NCBI GenBank assembly: GCA_003254905.1
Contig: QANU01065441.1
Span: forward strand, 1 to 64,000
Reading direction: 5' to 3'
DNA length: 64,000 bases
DNA from: Nissolia schottii
Taxonomy: Eukaryota; Streptophyta; Magnoliopsida; Fabales; Fabaceae
Numbering within the stretch: the stretch's first letter is position 1; each line of letters begins with the position of its first letter. This document shows positions 41,016 through 52,962 of this stretch, piece after piece. A model generated the notes under the pieces. The model did not search any database and was not told the DNA's origin. It saw only the letters and a list, made by a program, of their open reading frames with translations. The position numbers were made by a program, and so were the translations under genes.

Positions 41016-44000
41016 CTACAAGCTGCTCCCAGAAGCAGATACCTCGGTAGTGCAAACAGGGCAAACCTGCAGAGAAAGAACCAAGGGTTAAACAGCAGCT
41101 TCATTACAAAGTACAAATAACATCTCAAGAAGTAATTTCAGCAAAATTTTGACAAAAGAGAGACATTTATGAATTATTGATACAAGTTGCTGCTAGATTT
41201 AATAATGAAATTTCAGTGAAGAGAGAGATTTATGAAATAAGTAAGGCGAGTGTAAATGCCAGAACAATGTGGTGGGATACCCATCCGTGCTTTTAAATGC
41301 CAGTTATCAGACGGGAGACCCTTCAAGATCATTTACTTAGGGTAAAAATGGGAAGAGGTTTTCTTGGACGAGGTTCAAGTTTAATTTTATACATGAACCC
41401 CATCCATGTAAACTTCTCCCCCTCTTTTACCCCCAACAGAACATACCCTAAGTAAATTTTCCCCCGAAAGTCTTATTTCACATCCTTCTCAAAGTTCAAC
41501 AGCAACAACTACGCTTTTTCGCACTATGTGAGGTCGGCTACATGGATCAAGCGACGCCATAGTGCCCTATCAAGGACCATGCAGACCATTAATCAAAGTT
41601 CAGCTTTTGATTAAGTGTTTTTCAAGGCTTAAGCCCCCTTCAAAACAAAGCTATTGACAAAATGAGCATAATAATTTTTTTTCAAACTAGGATCTAATTG
41701 CTCAGTGCACGGTGCATAAACAATGGATGATATCAATGTCTACTCTCGACAGTGAAAATTTTCAAACTCCAAACTAATTTCTTGGAGAATCTCAAAACGA
41801 AATATCAAATGCACAGTTTTAAAAGTTAAGATCAAGAAGGGCTCAGGGCTGTCTATGGATCTTGAAAATTTTGAAGAAACAAAAAATCACCGAACAGAAA
41901 GAAAATTGTTAGGTGATTAAATGACAAAGCAAAACAGTATAGTGTAGACAGAAAGGGCCTGTGAAACAGATCAAAAGGTGCTCTGGAACCAGAAAACAAT
42001 ATTTGTGTAGCAACAAGAAGCTTTGGACTGAACAGTTTCAAAACATATTTGAATAGCAACAAGAATTTGTGTGCACAGGGATTGGTAAAGAGCAAGATGA
42101 AAATTGGAGTTCGACTCAAGGTATTTCTAAGCATCATTCAAGTAGAACAAGAGTAACAACCACAAAATATCCATACACCCTTTAACTCCCTTAAGATTTG
42201 GGCACAAAAGCAGTTTTTGTTCAGATGCAAAACCGTACCTTGTTTATTTTCAACCAATTGTTAATGCACTCAGGATGGTACAGATGTTTGCAGGAAAGAA
42301 CTGTCAAGGACTCACCATCCTCATAATCAACACGGCAAATGACACACCTGAAACAGGGCAATAACAATCAGGCACAATGGTATAACATGATTACAGTAAA
42401 GGTTAGATGCAACAGAATTTGCACATACGAATCGTTGCTTCCATGTTGATCACTCCCAGTCTTGTAATTGACCGAAGGCAAACATGCAATAGTATCAGTC
42501 GAGAGACCTCTGCTCTCAGTTCCAACAACTTCACCCAATGCCAGTAGTTCCTGAAATAATTGAAACTTGCTCATAAAAAATGACACCAAAGGGGACAAGG
42601 AGGATGGGCAGCACTACACAAAATTCAGTATATATCAAGGTCACCTCATATGAAAGTTCATCTGGATCAACATCTTCCCATGCATCCTGCAGAACCATAC
42701 AGTCAATGAGAAGCATTTACATAATTGAGTTGACAGTAGTACATGAGTTGCATAATTAAATGCTACTATCCAACAAAAAGAAACAGACAAACAAAATCAA
42801 TCCGGCCTGATTGATTCTGTCATTACAATAACACATCAGAAAGAAGTTAAATCAGGAATAGCAATTTGGGCATAAAATGGAAGCAATTGATGATGTAGAT
42901 TCTCCAACGATATTAATATCGTGTCCAGATCTAAAGGGTTTAGCCACCGTAACAGCCATGGAGCCACAAAGAAAAGCGGCCTCCACGGCCCAAACGCTAC
43001 ACTCGCAACATCAGATGTCATGTATGGCGTTTTGCTCAGAAACCGCTACGCTGTAGTTCCATGATATTACTGTCCTAAATAGCAAAACTCTAATTTCAAA
43101 TATAAATTATTTATCATAGTTCCGATGAACTATATGATAAAACATTCAGAATAAGCAATAGCGAAAAATATAATGATGTGAACATTCAATAAAAATTATA
43201 AGTGAATATGAAACAAAAAAGATTACATACTTTTCACCAATTAAAGTAACCAGATAGTCTCAACTTGAAGAGTTACTGAAAAACATCCAATGCCTCAAAT
43301 TAACATTAATTTGGATATAATTGAATAACTATAGAATAAAATTATAAACATTAATATTGTCGACTTCATATCGATCATATCTTATCTTTTAAACGACTTT
43401 TAAGGTAATTATGGTAAGAGTCAAATACTTTCACTGGCGTGTCAATACATGATTAGATGGACGTCCAATGCACAAGACTCCCTCTTGGTGGGATCTAGAG
43501 AGTGTAGATGGATGGCCCACTGCACAAGACTCCCTCTTGATGGACGGCCCAATGCAGCCTTACCCCCCAAAAGCAGAGGCTGTTTCCAAAATTTAAACTC
43601 AAGATTTCCAACTTACAAAGCAACAGTCATATTGTTGTGTCAAGGCTCACTGTCAGTATATGATTGGATGCCTATGCAAAAAAAACTTTATACGGATAGT
43701 ATATAAGATTAAATTCTAATAGTTAATACACTCATTAGAGAAAGTACAAGTCAAGCTAGTCCATGCTAAACTTGGAAAGAATTTGGCCCAATAAATGCAA
43801 CTATCGGCCAACATTGCGAAAGTATGAATCAAAATGCGTTGATGGGCCACAAGCGTACACTAATTAGGGCATGTAAGGGCGGAGGAAGTCGGCCCATTGA
43901 CACCAGGCACATTAACTTTTGCTTCTCTATTTTATTGGAAAATGGTTTGGGCTAAGAGTGAATCGCCAGGCATAAACTACAGAAGAAGAGATTGAGCCCT

Positions 44001-47000
44001 CTAGTCTCCTCTAACCACTTAATATTAATCATAGATACCACTTTGAAAAGCTCATTGGATATATTCTCGAAGGGGAAGAAAAATCCATCCCAATGGTATG
44101 ACCTTTTGCTTAAATATTCTTGCATTATGCTCCACCCAAATCCACCATATTATTGCAACCAAAGCACACATTTATAAAATCTTGCTCTCTTTATTTTGAC
44201 CAAAACTGGAAGGTGTGCTGAGTAGCTGGACAGACCCACATTCTCCAAAATAATATTCAAATAAGAAAAAAAAAGATCTACCCTAAAGATGTGAAACAGA
44301 TGGACATCCAGGAAAAAAAATGGAAACAAATGCTTTACGGGTCCTCCGAAAAAACGTTACACATCATTACAATTCATTTATTGGGTATATTGGTATAATT
44401 AAACAACCTAGCTCTAAATGGATGCATTGAATATTTGGCACCAATGGGGTCATTAAGTCCATACGTAGCCAATACCACCGAGTGAGATATGGCTTGGATA
44501 TTTTCCCAGCAGTAGAAATGAAAGACTTGACTTTTGAGGGAGCCTAAGCTTTCTACAGAAGATCAGCAAATTTATCCTGCTACGGAGAGTAATAAGGGAT
44601 CAAAAGGAGTATCTAGTTATCCGCCCTGTAACTTGGAGGATCAAACTCATCTAACTCTGAAGGGTAAGGCAATGTGGTCCGTGTTAGTTCACTCACCAAA
44701 AATATGCTAATTATTTAGTGCCTCGATTGTTGCAAGTTAGCTCTTTGGCTCTTGATCGTGTTTATTTAATCATTAAGTCTTGGTTCTAAAAATCTAACAC
44801 CTACCTAAAGAATCCATTAGCATAATATGCTTCAAAGGTTCATTTTGAGAAGAAAAAAACATCAAAAACATTAAAAATTCTAATTAGAAAATAACCTCAC
44901 CTCATCATATGCAAATGATCATTAAGATGATCAAAGTGAACATTAAATGAGTGGAAGAACACGTGTGTATAATTGCACATGCGCATACATACGTCACACA
45001 TGTTTCGTTAGTACGCCCATGCGTTAAGAAATTTTGTGCACAAAAAAGGCAGAGGGCTATTGTGCTCAACCTATCTATCATTTAGGAAAGTCTAAATGCA
45101 AAAGACCTCATCAATTTTGACATATGTGCATATAATCACCCAACATATCCATTGCAGCAATAAACCCATAAATACTCCATCATGTGTCAATTGGCTTTAT
45201 AGTTGACCATGTTAAAGCCAATAAAGGAACCTAATAGGTGTGCACTACATGACCAAATAACAGCCTTCAACTATGGACCCACAAGAACACATCTTTTTAA
45301 GAAGTTTCAAACATACAGTGCCACCAAAAATTTGGCGAAATTAAAACAATTGGAGGCTTATGTTGTAATCAACCTTGAATGGCAGATGGAAAAAAGGAGT
45401 TGAAGACTGTAGGACAATTGGCACACCACAATCTTGCTACCAAGGCAAACGTCTGTATAAATACAATCACAATCCATGTTGCTGTTTTGTTTGGAATGAT
45501 ATTCCTTACTACTAGTCACTTGGTCTCAGCAAGTTCTACAACATTATCCCTCCCTCAGCATTAGATAGATAGATCCACAATGACACCAAATTCAAGAATT
45601 GGGTCATCTTAACTTCAGAAACTTCTGACTACAGGCACAAACTAAGGGTAACATGAATGTGCTCAGTACTGAGCACGAGAATGTCTCAGAACCTGACAGG
45701 TTTTGAAGCCATGGTATTGGTATCTACTATCTACAATATGTAATAAAATATCATCAACCATAGTACGTTAATCATTCAGTCAAACATTACATCAACTTTT
45801 TCACACCTGTAACAAGTATGTGATAGGCGTAAATGATACTGGCTAAGCAACGCTAATTGAGCTTCAACCGAATACCCGCCAAGTAACATTAATTGAGTTT
45901 CAACGGAAGCAAGTGTTTATAAGTTACAATAGTTTTCAAATAGGACCCCACTATGTCCAGAACTAAAGCAAATATCCATCCACTAGACCATGAAACATTC
46001 CCATAATTATATGATACAGAGGTTTTTGCCCCGTTTAAATGTTTGGTACATTGTTCATGAGTATGTGTACGCGCATCACGTACACATGGAATAAAGATGT
46101 TTACCTGAGAATTAGCACCATGCTCCTCTGCATCCTCAGCCTCCCCTGTAATTGAAAATGAAGCAACAAGTTCTAACTGCTGGACATTTAAAATAAAAAT
46201 AAAAATCCAACCAATTTTCTGTTCATAGCCTAGAAAACTTACGATCATTTATCCCAGCAAGAGCCAGGAGTCTAGCTGCCATTTCCCTCTCTTCAGCCTC
46301 TTGCAATGCCCTTGCATAGGCTTCATCACTTGAAAATACATCTGGGTCAAATTCAATTATAGGATTATCATGTTCTCCAGTACCGTCATGAGCATGGACA
46401 TCAAATGCATCTTCAGTCTCATACTCCTCCTCCTCCTCCTCATCATCATCATCATCCTCATCCTCGTCCTCGTCCTCGTCCTCATCCACATCAGCTCCAT
46501 CATGTAGATCATCAAAATCATCTCCATCATCATGCAAATAGCTTCCAGCTTCCCAACTTCCATAGTCACTTCCGTCATTATTATTCATTCTAAGCATCAT
46601 GTATGCCCTTTCCTATTCAATAATTAAACCAACACAAATATCAATCAGATGAAAAATAGAATCAAAAGAAAAATCAAGAGTATTTGCAAACCATGACTGT
46701 TATAGTATTAGCGTGTGTTAAGAGTGTCAAACTAATGCTGTACTAGCTATGCACTACACCCAGCATTTGACCACACACATAAGGAGCCTACAAAAAAAAA
46801 ACTTGTGAATCCCATTATACCACAGTATTCCATATCTTTCATTCTCTTTGTCTCTATCTTTTCAATAGATTTTGACATGGAATCAAGATCAAGGTTATAC
46901 TTTGGGACTGGTTGGGGCAAGTGTGATCAACATTTTTAAGGTTAACTGTTGTGAGGCCTTTGGTTTTGAGGCTTGAAATTCTTTGAATGGAGGTTGGCTT

Positions 47001-47918
47001 TAATTTTGTCCAATTGAAAAGGTAATAGCTTGGCGGAGACTCATTGCTTGAAGGACAAGCAGTTAGTGAAATAGCTGTGTGAAAGACAAGTTGAGGGCCA
47101 AACAAAGGAACCAGGTATATGCAGACACTACTTCATATTTTAGAATTCATCAGACAAAATGAAGCCTAATATTTCATCACAATATCAATTGGAAAAAATA
47201 AAAAAAAAATCCTTAGCAGAGACATAAACGCCTAGTGTTCTGCATATTGTTGAGCTGCAATCATTTAATACACAAGCAGATGGTAAGCAATGCTCGTTCT
47301 AGTTCACGCTTCACTCCCCAAATTTGGTTCGGGAGTTTGGGGTTTAAACCGTTTCAAGCATTCCGATACAGAAACAAACTTCGATTACTTGAAATTCTTC
47401 TTGTGCTGGTTGAATTTGAATCACAAGTCGAAATTGACACAAATATGAGGGTTAAAGCTCACAATTTCACTTCAATTTTGTTACCAATGCCCAAATTTCT
47501 TACCAAATCAACGGTACAACCAAACAGGATAAATCAAAAAGGGTAACAGCGGGAAACAAAACGATCAACAGAAGAAGAAAAGAGAAACCTGCTCCTGTAG
47601 GGTTCGGGCAAGGGCGAGGTCGGCATCGACCTGGCTGAGATTGGTGAAAGGGGTTCTCGAAGGTTGGCGAGGGGCAGATCCAGTTGGTTCCCCTTCGCCT
47701 TCTTCGTCTCCTCCATCCCCTCCTCCTTCGTCTTCTTCCACTGGTTCTGCAATCATCATCGGTTCCTCACCGTGCAAATTGGAACGCTCCTCTTCATCGG
47801 TGTGGTTGTTCGATTTCCCTACAATTCCTCCTCCTAAACCCACTTTGGCGGCGGCGGTGGCGTTGTTGCCGTTGCTGTTGGTGGCAGTGGTGTCGTTCTC
47901 CATCGGAACCACAAACAA
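41016..47918 (-). CDS. BIG BROTHER-related RING-H2 E3 ubiquitin ligase
   Basis: Seven exons on the minus strand, 47589-47918, 46243-46612, 46105-46145, 42645-42686, 42429-42550, 42239-42347 and 41016-41066, give 354 aa with consistent phases. The start is either MFVVPMENDTT (47918) or the Met five codons later. Conserved blocks are FTNLSQVDADLALARTLQEQ, ERAYMMLRMN, a run of Asp/Glu, AYARALQEAEEREMAARL, DAWEDVDPDELSYE, ELLALGEVVGTESRGLS and a C-terminal RING-H2 with C303, C306, C321, H323, H326, C329, C340 and C343. This matches the Arabidopsis BBR (At3g19910) layout. BIG BROTHER-type ligases limit organ growth. Intron 3 is about 3.4 kb. Confidence 0.93.
41331..41457. repeat. Small MITE-like inverted repeat in the BBR last intron
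   Basis: A perfect 14-bp inverted repeat (ATTTACTTAGGGTA at 41331-41344, complement at 41444-41457) bounds a 127-bp segment with further partial self-complementarity. No target duplication was identified. Confidence 0.5.
42687..46104 (-). other. Long third intron of the BBR gene
   Basis: About 3.4 kb between exons of 41 and 42 bp. It contains a short local duplication (ACAAGACTCCCTCTTG at about 43471 and 43523), several GGCCCA motifs at 43780-43900 and no recognisable coding domain. Decayed transposon sequence is likely but not identified. Confidence 0.6.
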
Positions 47919-48016
47919 CAGAGCAACTCAACAAAGAAGAAGAAAAAGAGAGTCGCACACACAACAACAACCCAAAGGGAACAATTAAGATGAACGAATA
48001 ATCCAAGTATCGAACA

Positions 48017-48062
<46 letters not shown>

Positions 48063-50740
48063 TATTATATTAAATATTAAAATATTAGTTATATTGATAT
48101 AAGATTATTATGTGCTTAACAGTTTAATTAAATAAAATTATCAGGTTTGGTATAGGGTGGATAATATAAATCACGTCCTCAGTAATCTAAGGGTTAATAA
48201 AAATATCAATACTTTTTTATATTTTAATTATCATAATTTATTTTAAAATTTAAGATAATAAATAATTAAAATTATTTAAAATATTAATAAATTTAAATTT
48301 GAAGAATAAGACCCAATAAATAATTATAAAAAGATAGGAAAACGGTGATGACGTTGGAATTTTGGAAAGAAAGGAGCAAAAACGAGGAAACGGCAATGAA
48401 AATCAAAATCAGAAAGGAAAAAGTAGGACGGAGAAAGGAAAATCAAAATTACATTTATATACTAAAAAAATTATTATTTAAGTCTATTATGAATAAATAT
48501 ATAAACATAGATGTCAAAATAATTTATGCAATACATGAGCACTATAAGTGATTTTTTAAATATCAAGCAGAGAGTTAATATCTCAGGTGACATTTCTCTT
48601 AGTCAAATGCCAAAAAATAACTTAATAAATTATATTTTAACTTTTATTGACGAACATCTAATGTGTCCAAATTAAAAATATATCTATTTTTGAAAAAAAA
48701 TTAAAATATCAAAGTGAAACTTAAGGACAAGAAATCTTGATTCCCAATTTTGCACCCACATCTCATAATTAAAATCAAATTAAAATGGTCAGTATGGGTT
48801 TATTAATCTTTCAAATTTATAATTTAGGGTTAAAGGGAGTTAATATACATTAATGGAGGTTATTGTAATTTAAAATTTAGGATTTAAGGCAGGTCAATAT
48901 ATAATAGGTAAGTCAATTTATTAATTTTAAAATTTAGAATTTAAGGGATACTATATGAGTATTCACTTACAAATTAGATGGGAGTAAATATAATTTTGAT
49001 TAACCTAAATAATTTACCCTAAATGTATATGAAAAATATTGAAATTTTAAAATGGGAATGATCACGTGGGTCCTTAAACTTTTTTGTATTGCCATCACAA
49101 GTATATGAACAAAAAAAAAAATCCTTATAAGTGTCTGAGTCACGATGACACACAACACTCATCTTGTCTTCTCTTTCTCACTTCCTCATCCTCCGTGATT
49201 AAAAAGTTAAGGGTTTAGTGTAGATATTCCTTTTATAAAATTACACATGGGTTCTCTCTAATTTTAACTAAAAAGATATCTCCGCATTTAAAATTAAATT
49301 TGGTTTTGACACTATTTTTAAAAAATATTTTATACAATCAATTCTACAAGAGTTTAATTAAAAGGCTAATATATGAGATTAAGGATGTGGAGAGTATTAT
49401 GAACCAGTGTTCTGTTTGGGTGCATAAATGATGGAGAGAAAAGAAAATGAGATGGGAAAAAAAAAAGTTGAAATAAAATAAGAAGAAAAGTGTACTTTTG
49501 ATTACACGATATGGTTGAGAAGAAAAGTAAGAAGAACGAAAAATAATTGTATAATTGTCATTTTTGTAATTTATTTTACCCGACGATTATACAATTTTTC
49601 TTACTTATCAATATTACTCTTTGATTGCTCATTTTTATATTCTTGATGCATTAGTGTAGTAGTGTTCCAAGTGGTTATGATCTAAAGAAACGATTTGATA
49701 AATGATGGAACAAGTGAAGTAAAATGCACCAACACGTATATGGGTACTAGTGCAGCATTCTCCTTTTTCATCTTTTGGTATCAAGGTACTAAGTGCTTAC
49801 TTTGGCTCAAGTTTATGGGTTTTGCTTTGTGTGTACTTGGATGCTGTTCTATGATTCATTTGTTGATATTTCATTTTCATCCATTTGATAGTACTGGTTA
49901 CCTTGAGTTGATGGTGTTGCTTTGGTTTTGAAATTGGATATCTACCCGTTTATAATACTGATTGCAAACTGTTTGATAAAATGACTGAAAGGAACTTGCT
50001 TTCATAGGCAACTCCTTAATTTGGGGCAGGAATAAGTTGGACTGATAGGGATAGGAAGTTGCGCAAATGAGTTTGGGTGATGACACAAGTAGTTAGAGAG
50101 TAGAATGTTGTGTGGTTGAGTGTCACGTAATCCGTCCATTTGGTTGAGAGATTAGTGAGTAAATAAATTTAGCTGACAGGATTTCAATTAAAGGGCGACA
50201 CTTCTTGTTACCATTTGTTGCGGTTTAAGAATGAAGTGTATGTTAAGTGTTTGGGTAAATGTCCCACTAGATTATGATCCATGTGTAATTTTTGTTTTCC
50301 TGTTTAATGCTTGTTTTTCAATCTTGATTGTGATGCCTAGTCTCAATCATACTGTGAAAACTGACCAATTTTTTATTTATTTTTTCTATGGTGACTGAAT
50401 TATTGGTGGAATGGAAGGACTTTTAAGTCACGACATATGGGACTGGATTACTCTTCAAATTTTGTCATGGGGTGTGAATTGTTTGCCGTGCTTGATTGGG
50501 AATTTTTCACTCTAGGCTGTTTTCTTGAGGTCAAATTTCTTAGGGATCTATTGATTTCCCATTGTTTTACATTTTTTGACATATCACTATCATTGTATTA
50601 ATCTTCATTTTTATGAAATTGTGGACTGTTGGAAGGTTGAATTAAGTAAATTTATTAAAACGAACACTAAATGAAGATGGGCTTCCATTAGATCTTAATT
50701 TGTTGACTTCATATTTACATGGCCCTAACCATCATATTCT
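47919..50740. other. Intergenic between divergent BBR and E-class PPR genes
   Basis: Contains an (AT)n run at 48019-48057, about 100 bp upstream of the BBR start, and AT-rich DNA with no gene. The last few hundred bases before 50741 may be 5' leader of the PPR gene. Nothing else was recognised. Confidence 0.6.
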
Positions 50741-52489
50741 ATGTCTCTGAACAGCATTGCCTTGGCTCAGCCTTGCTTGGATTGGATGATACATGCACCT
50801 AAAGCGTTAACCTGCAAGTGTTACATGATATATCTGCAAATGCTTGGAGTGTCACTGTCATCATGTAAAATTGTAAAAATAAACCAAAATCTACTCAGCC
50901 TCCTTGATAAATGTAAATCAATGTTTGAACTGAAGCAACTTCATGCCATCATGATCTCTATCGGCTTATCCCAAGATGACCCAATTATATCCAAAATTCT
51001 TTTTTTCTCTGCTCTGTCTACTTCAGGCGACATTGATTATTCCTACAGGGTTTTCTCCCAGCTCTCCAGTCCAACAATTTTTTGCTGGAATACAATCATA
51101 AGAGGCTACTCAAATAGCAAAAATCCAAACCGTTCTCTGTCTATCTTTCTAAAGATGCTGCGACTAGGTGTTACACCAGATTACTTAACATATCCATTTC
51201 TCATTAAGGCATCTGCACGCCTTCTAAAACAGGAAACTGGTGTATCCGTCCATGCCCATATTATAAGAACTGGGCATGAGTCTGATAGATTTATTCAGAA
51301 TTCTTTGATTCATATGTATGCTTCCTGTGGAAATATTATGTGGGCTCAGAAGGTATTTGATGGAATGCTCGTAAAGAATTTGGTTTCATGGAATTCCATG
51401 TTGGATGGCTATGCTAAGTGTGGAGAAATGGTTTTGGCTCAGAAGGTTTTTGACTCCATGTCGGAGAGGGATGTTCGGTCATGGAGCTCTTTGATTGATG
51501 GCTATGTTAAGGCTGGAGAATATAGGGAAGCTATGGCTGTCTTTGAAAAGATGCGGGCTGTTGGGCCTAAGGCCAACGAAGTGACTATGGTGAGTGTCTT
51601 GTGTGCTTGTGCACACTTGGGTGCTCTAGAAAAGGGGAGAATGATGCACAAGTACATAGTTGACGGTGGATTACCACTTACATTGGTCTTGCAGACTTCT
51701 CTTGTGGACATGTATGCCAAATGTGGGGCAATAGAGGAGGCTTTCCTTGTATTTCACGGAGTCTCAAAGCATCAAACTGATGTGATGATTTGGAATGCAA
51801 TGATTGGAGGTCTTGCCACACATGGTTTAGTCCAAGAATCTCTTAAATTGTTCAAGGATATGCAAATTGTAGGTGTTCGTCCTGATGAGATCACATACTT
51901 GTGCTTGTTGGCTTCCTGTGCCCATGGAGGGTTGGTCAAGGAAGCATGGTACTTCTTTGAGAGCCTTAGTAAATGTGGCATGACACCTACAAATGAGCAC
52001 TGTGCTTGCATGGTGGATGTACTGGCACGTGCAGGTCAATTAGCCACAGCATACCAATTTATTTGTGAAATGCCTACACGACCAACGGCATCCATGTTAG
52101 GTGCACTTCTCAGTGGGTGTATAAACAATAGAAATTTTGATCTTGCAGAAATAGTTGGCAGGAAGCTTATTGAGCTGGAACCACATCATGATGGAAGATA
52201 TATTGGCTTATCAAATGCTTATGCAGTTGTCAAGCGCTGGGATGATGCAAGAAGCATGAGAGAAGCCATGGAGAGAAGAGGGGTGAAAAAATCCCCTGGA
52301 TTTAGTTCTGTTGAAATATCAGGAGTCACTCATAGATTTATTGCTCACGATAAGAGTCATCCTGATTCAGAAGATACGTATTCGATGCTGAATTTTGTTG
52401 TATATCAAATGAAACTTGGCTGTTGCCAAGACAATCAGGAAAGTTTGTTGAATGATACATCAATAGAAGATGAGTTGCTTTGCTTTTGA
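50741..52489 (+). CDS. E-class PLS pentatricopeptide repeat protein, At5g08305-like
   Basis: Intronless 582-codon frame. A second in-frame Met at codon 34 (50840, MLGVSLSSCKIVK) aligns better with the recalled Arabidopsis start, so the protein may be 549 aa. PLS-type PPR motifs run from about residue 85 to 445 (for example NLVSWNSMLDGYAKCGEM, DVRSWSSLIDGYVKAGEY, EVTMVSVLCACAHLGALEKG). E and E+ motifs follow (GALLSGC, KKSPGFSSVEISG, HRFIAHDKSHPDSE), and there is no DYW deaminase domain. Proteins of this class act in C-to-U editing of organellar transcripts, recruiting a deaminase in trans. The match is to Arabidopsis At5g08305. Confidence 0.93.
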   Translation: MSLNSIALAQPCLDWMIHAPKALTCKCYMIYLQMLGVSLSSCKIVKINQNLLSLLDKCKSMFELKQLHAIMISIGLSQDDPIISKILFFSALSTSGDIDYSYRVFSQLSSPTIFCWNTIIRGYSNSKNPNRSLSIFLKMLRLGVTPDYLTYPFLIKASARLLKQETGVSVHAHIIRTGHESDRFIQNSLIHMYASCGNIMWAQKVFDGMLVKNLVSWNSMLDGYAKCGEMVLAQKVFDSMSERDVRSWSSLIDGYVKAGEYREAMAVFEKMRAVGPKANEVTMVSVLCACAHLGALEKGRMMHKYIVDGGLPLTLVLQTSLVDMYAKCGAIEEAFLVFHGVSKHQTDVMIWNAMIGGLATHGLVQESLKLFKDMQIVGVRPDEITYLCLLASCAHGGLVKEAWYFFESLSKCGMTPTNEHCACMVDVLARAGQLATAYQFICEMPTRPTASMLGALLSGCINNRNFDLAEIVGRKLIELEPHHDGRYIGLSNAYAVVKRWDDARSMREAMERRGVKKSPGFSSVEISGVTHRFIAHDKSHPDSEDTYSMLNFVVYQMKLGCCQDNQESLLNDTSIEDELLCF

Positions 52490-52962
52490 GTATATGGTTT
52501 TAAGTTAGACAATTCCTGCATACGCCTGTTGTATCCAAGCGGGTGCACTAGTTATTATTGTCTTACTGATACCTTTTTTAATTAATTAACGATGTGTGAA
52601 TAATTTGTCTTATGCACACTTCACTTTGGTTGTTGCAACTAATGGCATGACTGCTAAGATTTATAGCCTGCTAACATTTCATTTCGTGTGTACAAGAAAC
52701 AACTGAAATTTAACACTAGTGGAGCGCAGAGTCAAGGTAAAAACATCACAGTTGTTTAAGAGTTAACTTGAACAATTGACAAATTAATCCTTGTTCTAAA
52801 TTTGTTGATCTTTTGTATTGGGTACAAGTCAAACTTATCCGCTTTTAGTATTTCATGATGGAATCAAATTGAACTAATGTCTCCCCTAGATTACAAGGCA
52901 CATTTGGAGAAGTATCAAATTTATTAATATAGTCATTGATGCCCATCACATTGATTTGCCAG
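52490..52962. other. Short intergenic region between convergent genes
   Basis: Holds the 3' ends of the E-class PPR gene and the WAT1-like gene. No other feature was seen. Confidence 0.6.

Noticed and set aside
46405-46593. His/Pro-rich frame over BBR exon 2
   Set aside because: It is the complement of the Asp/Glu triplet repeat and has no independent support.
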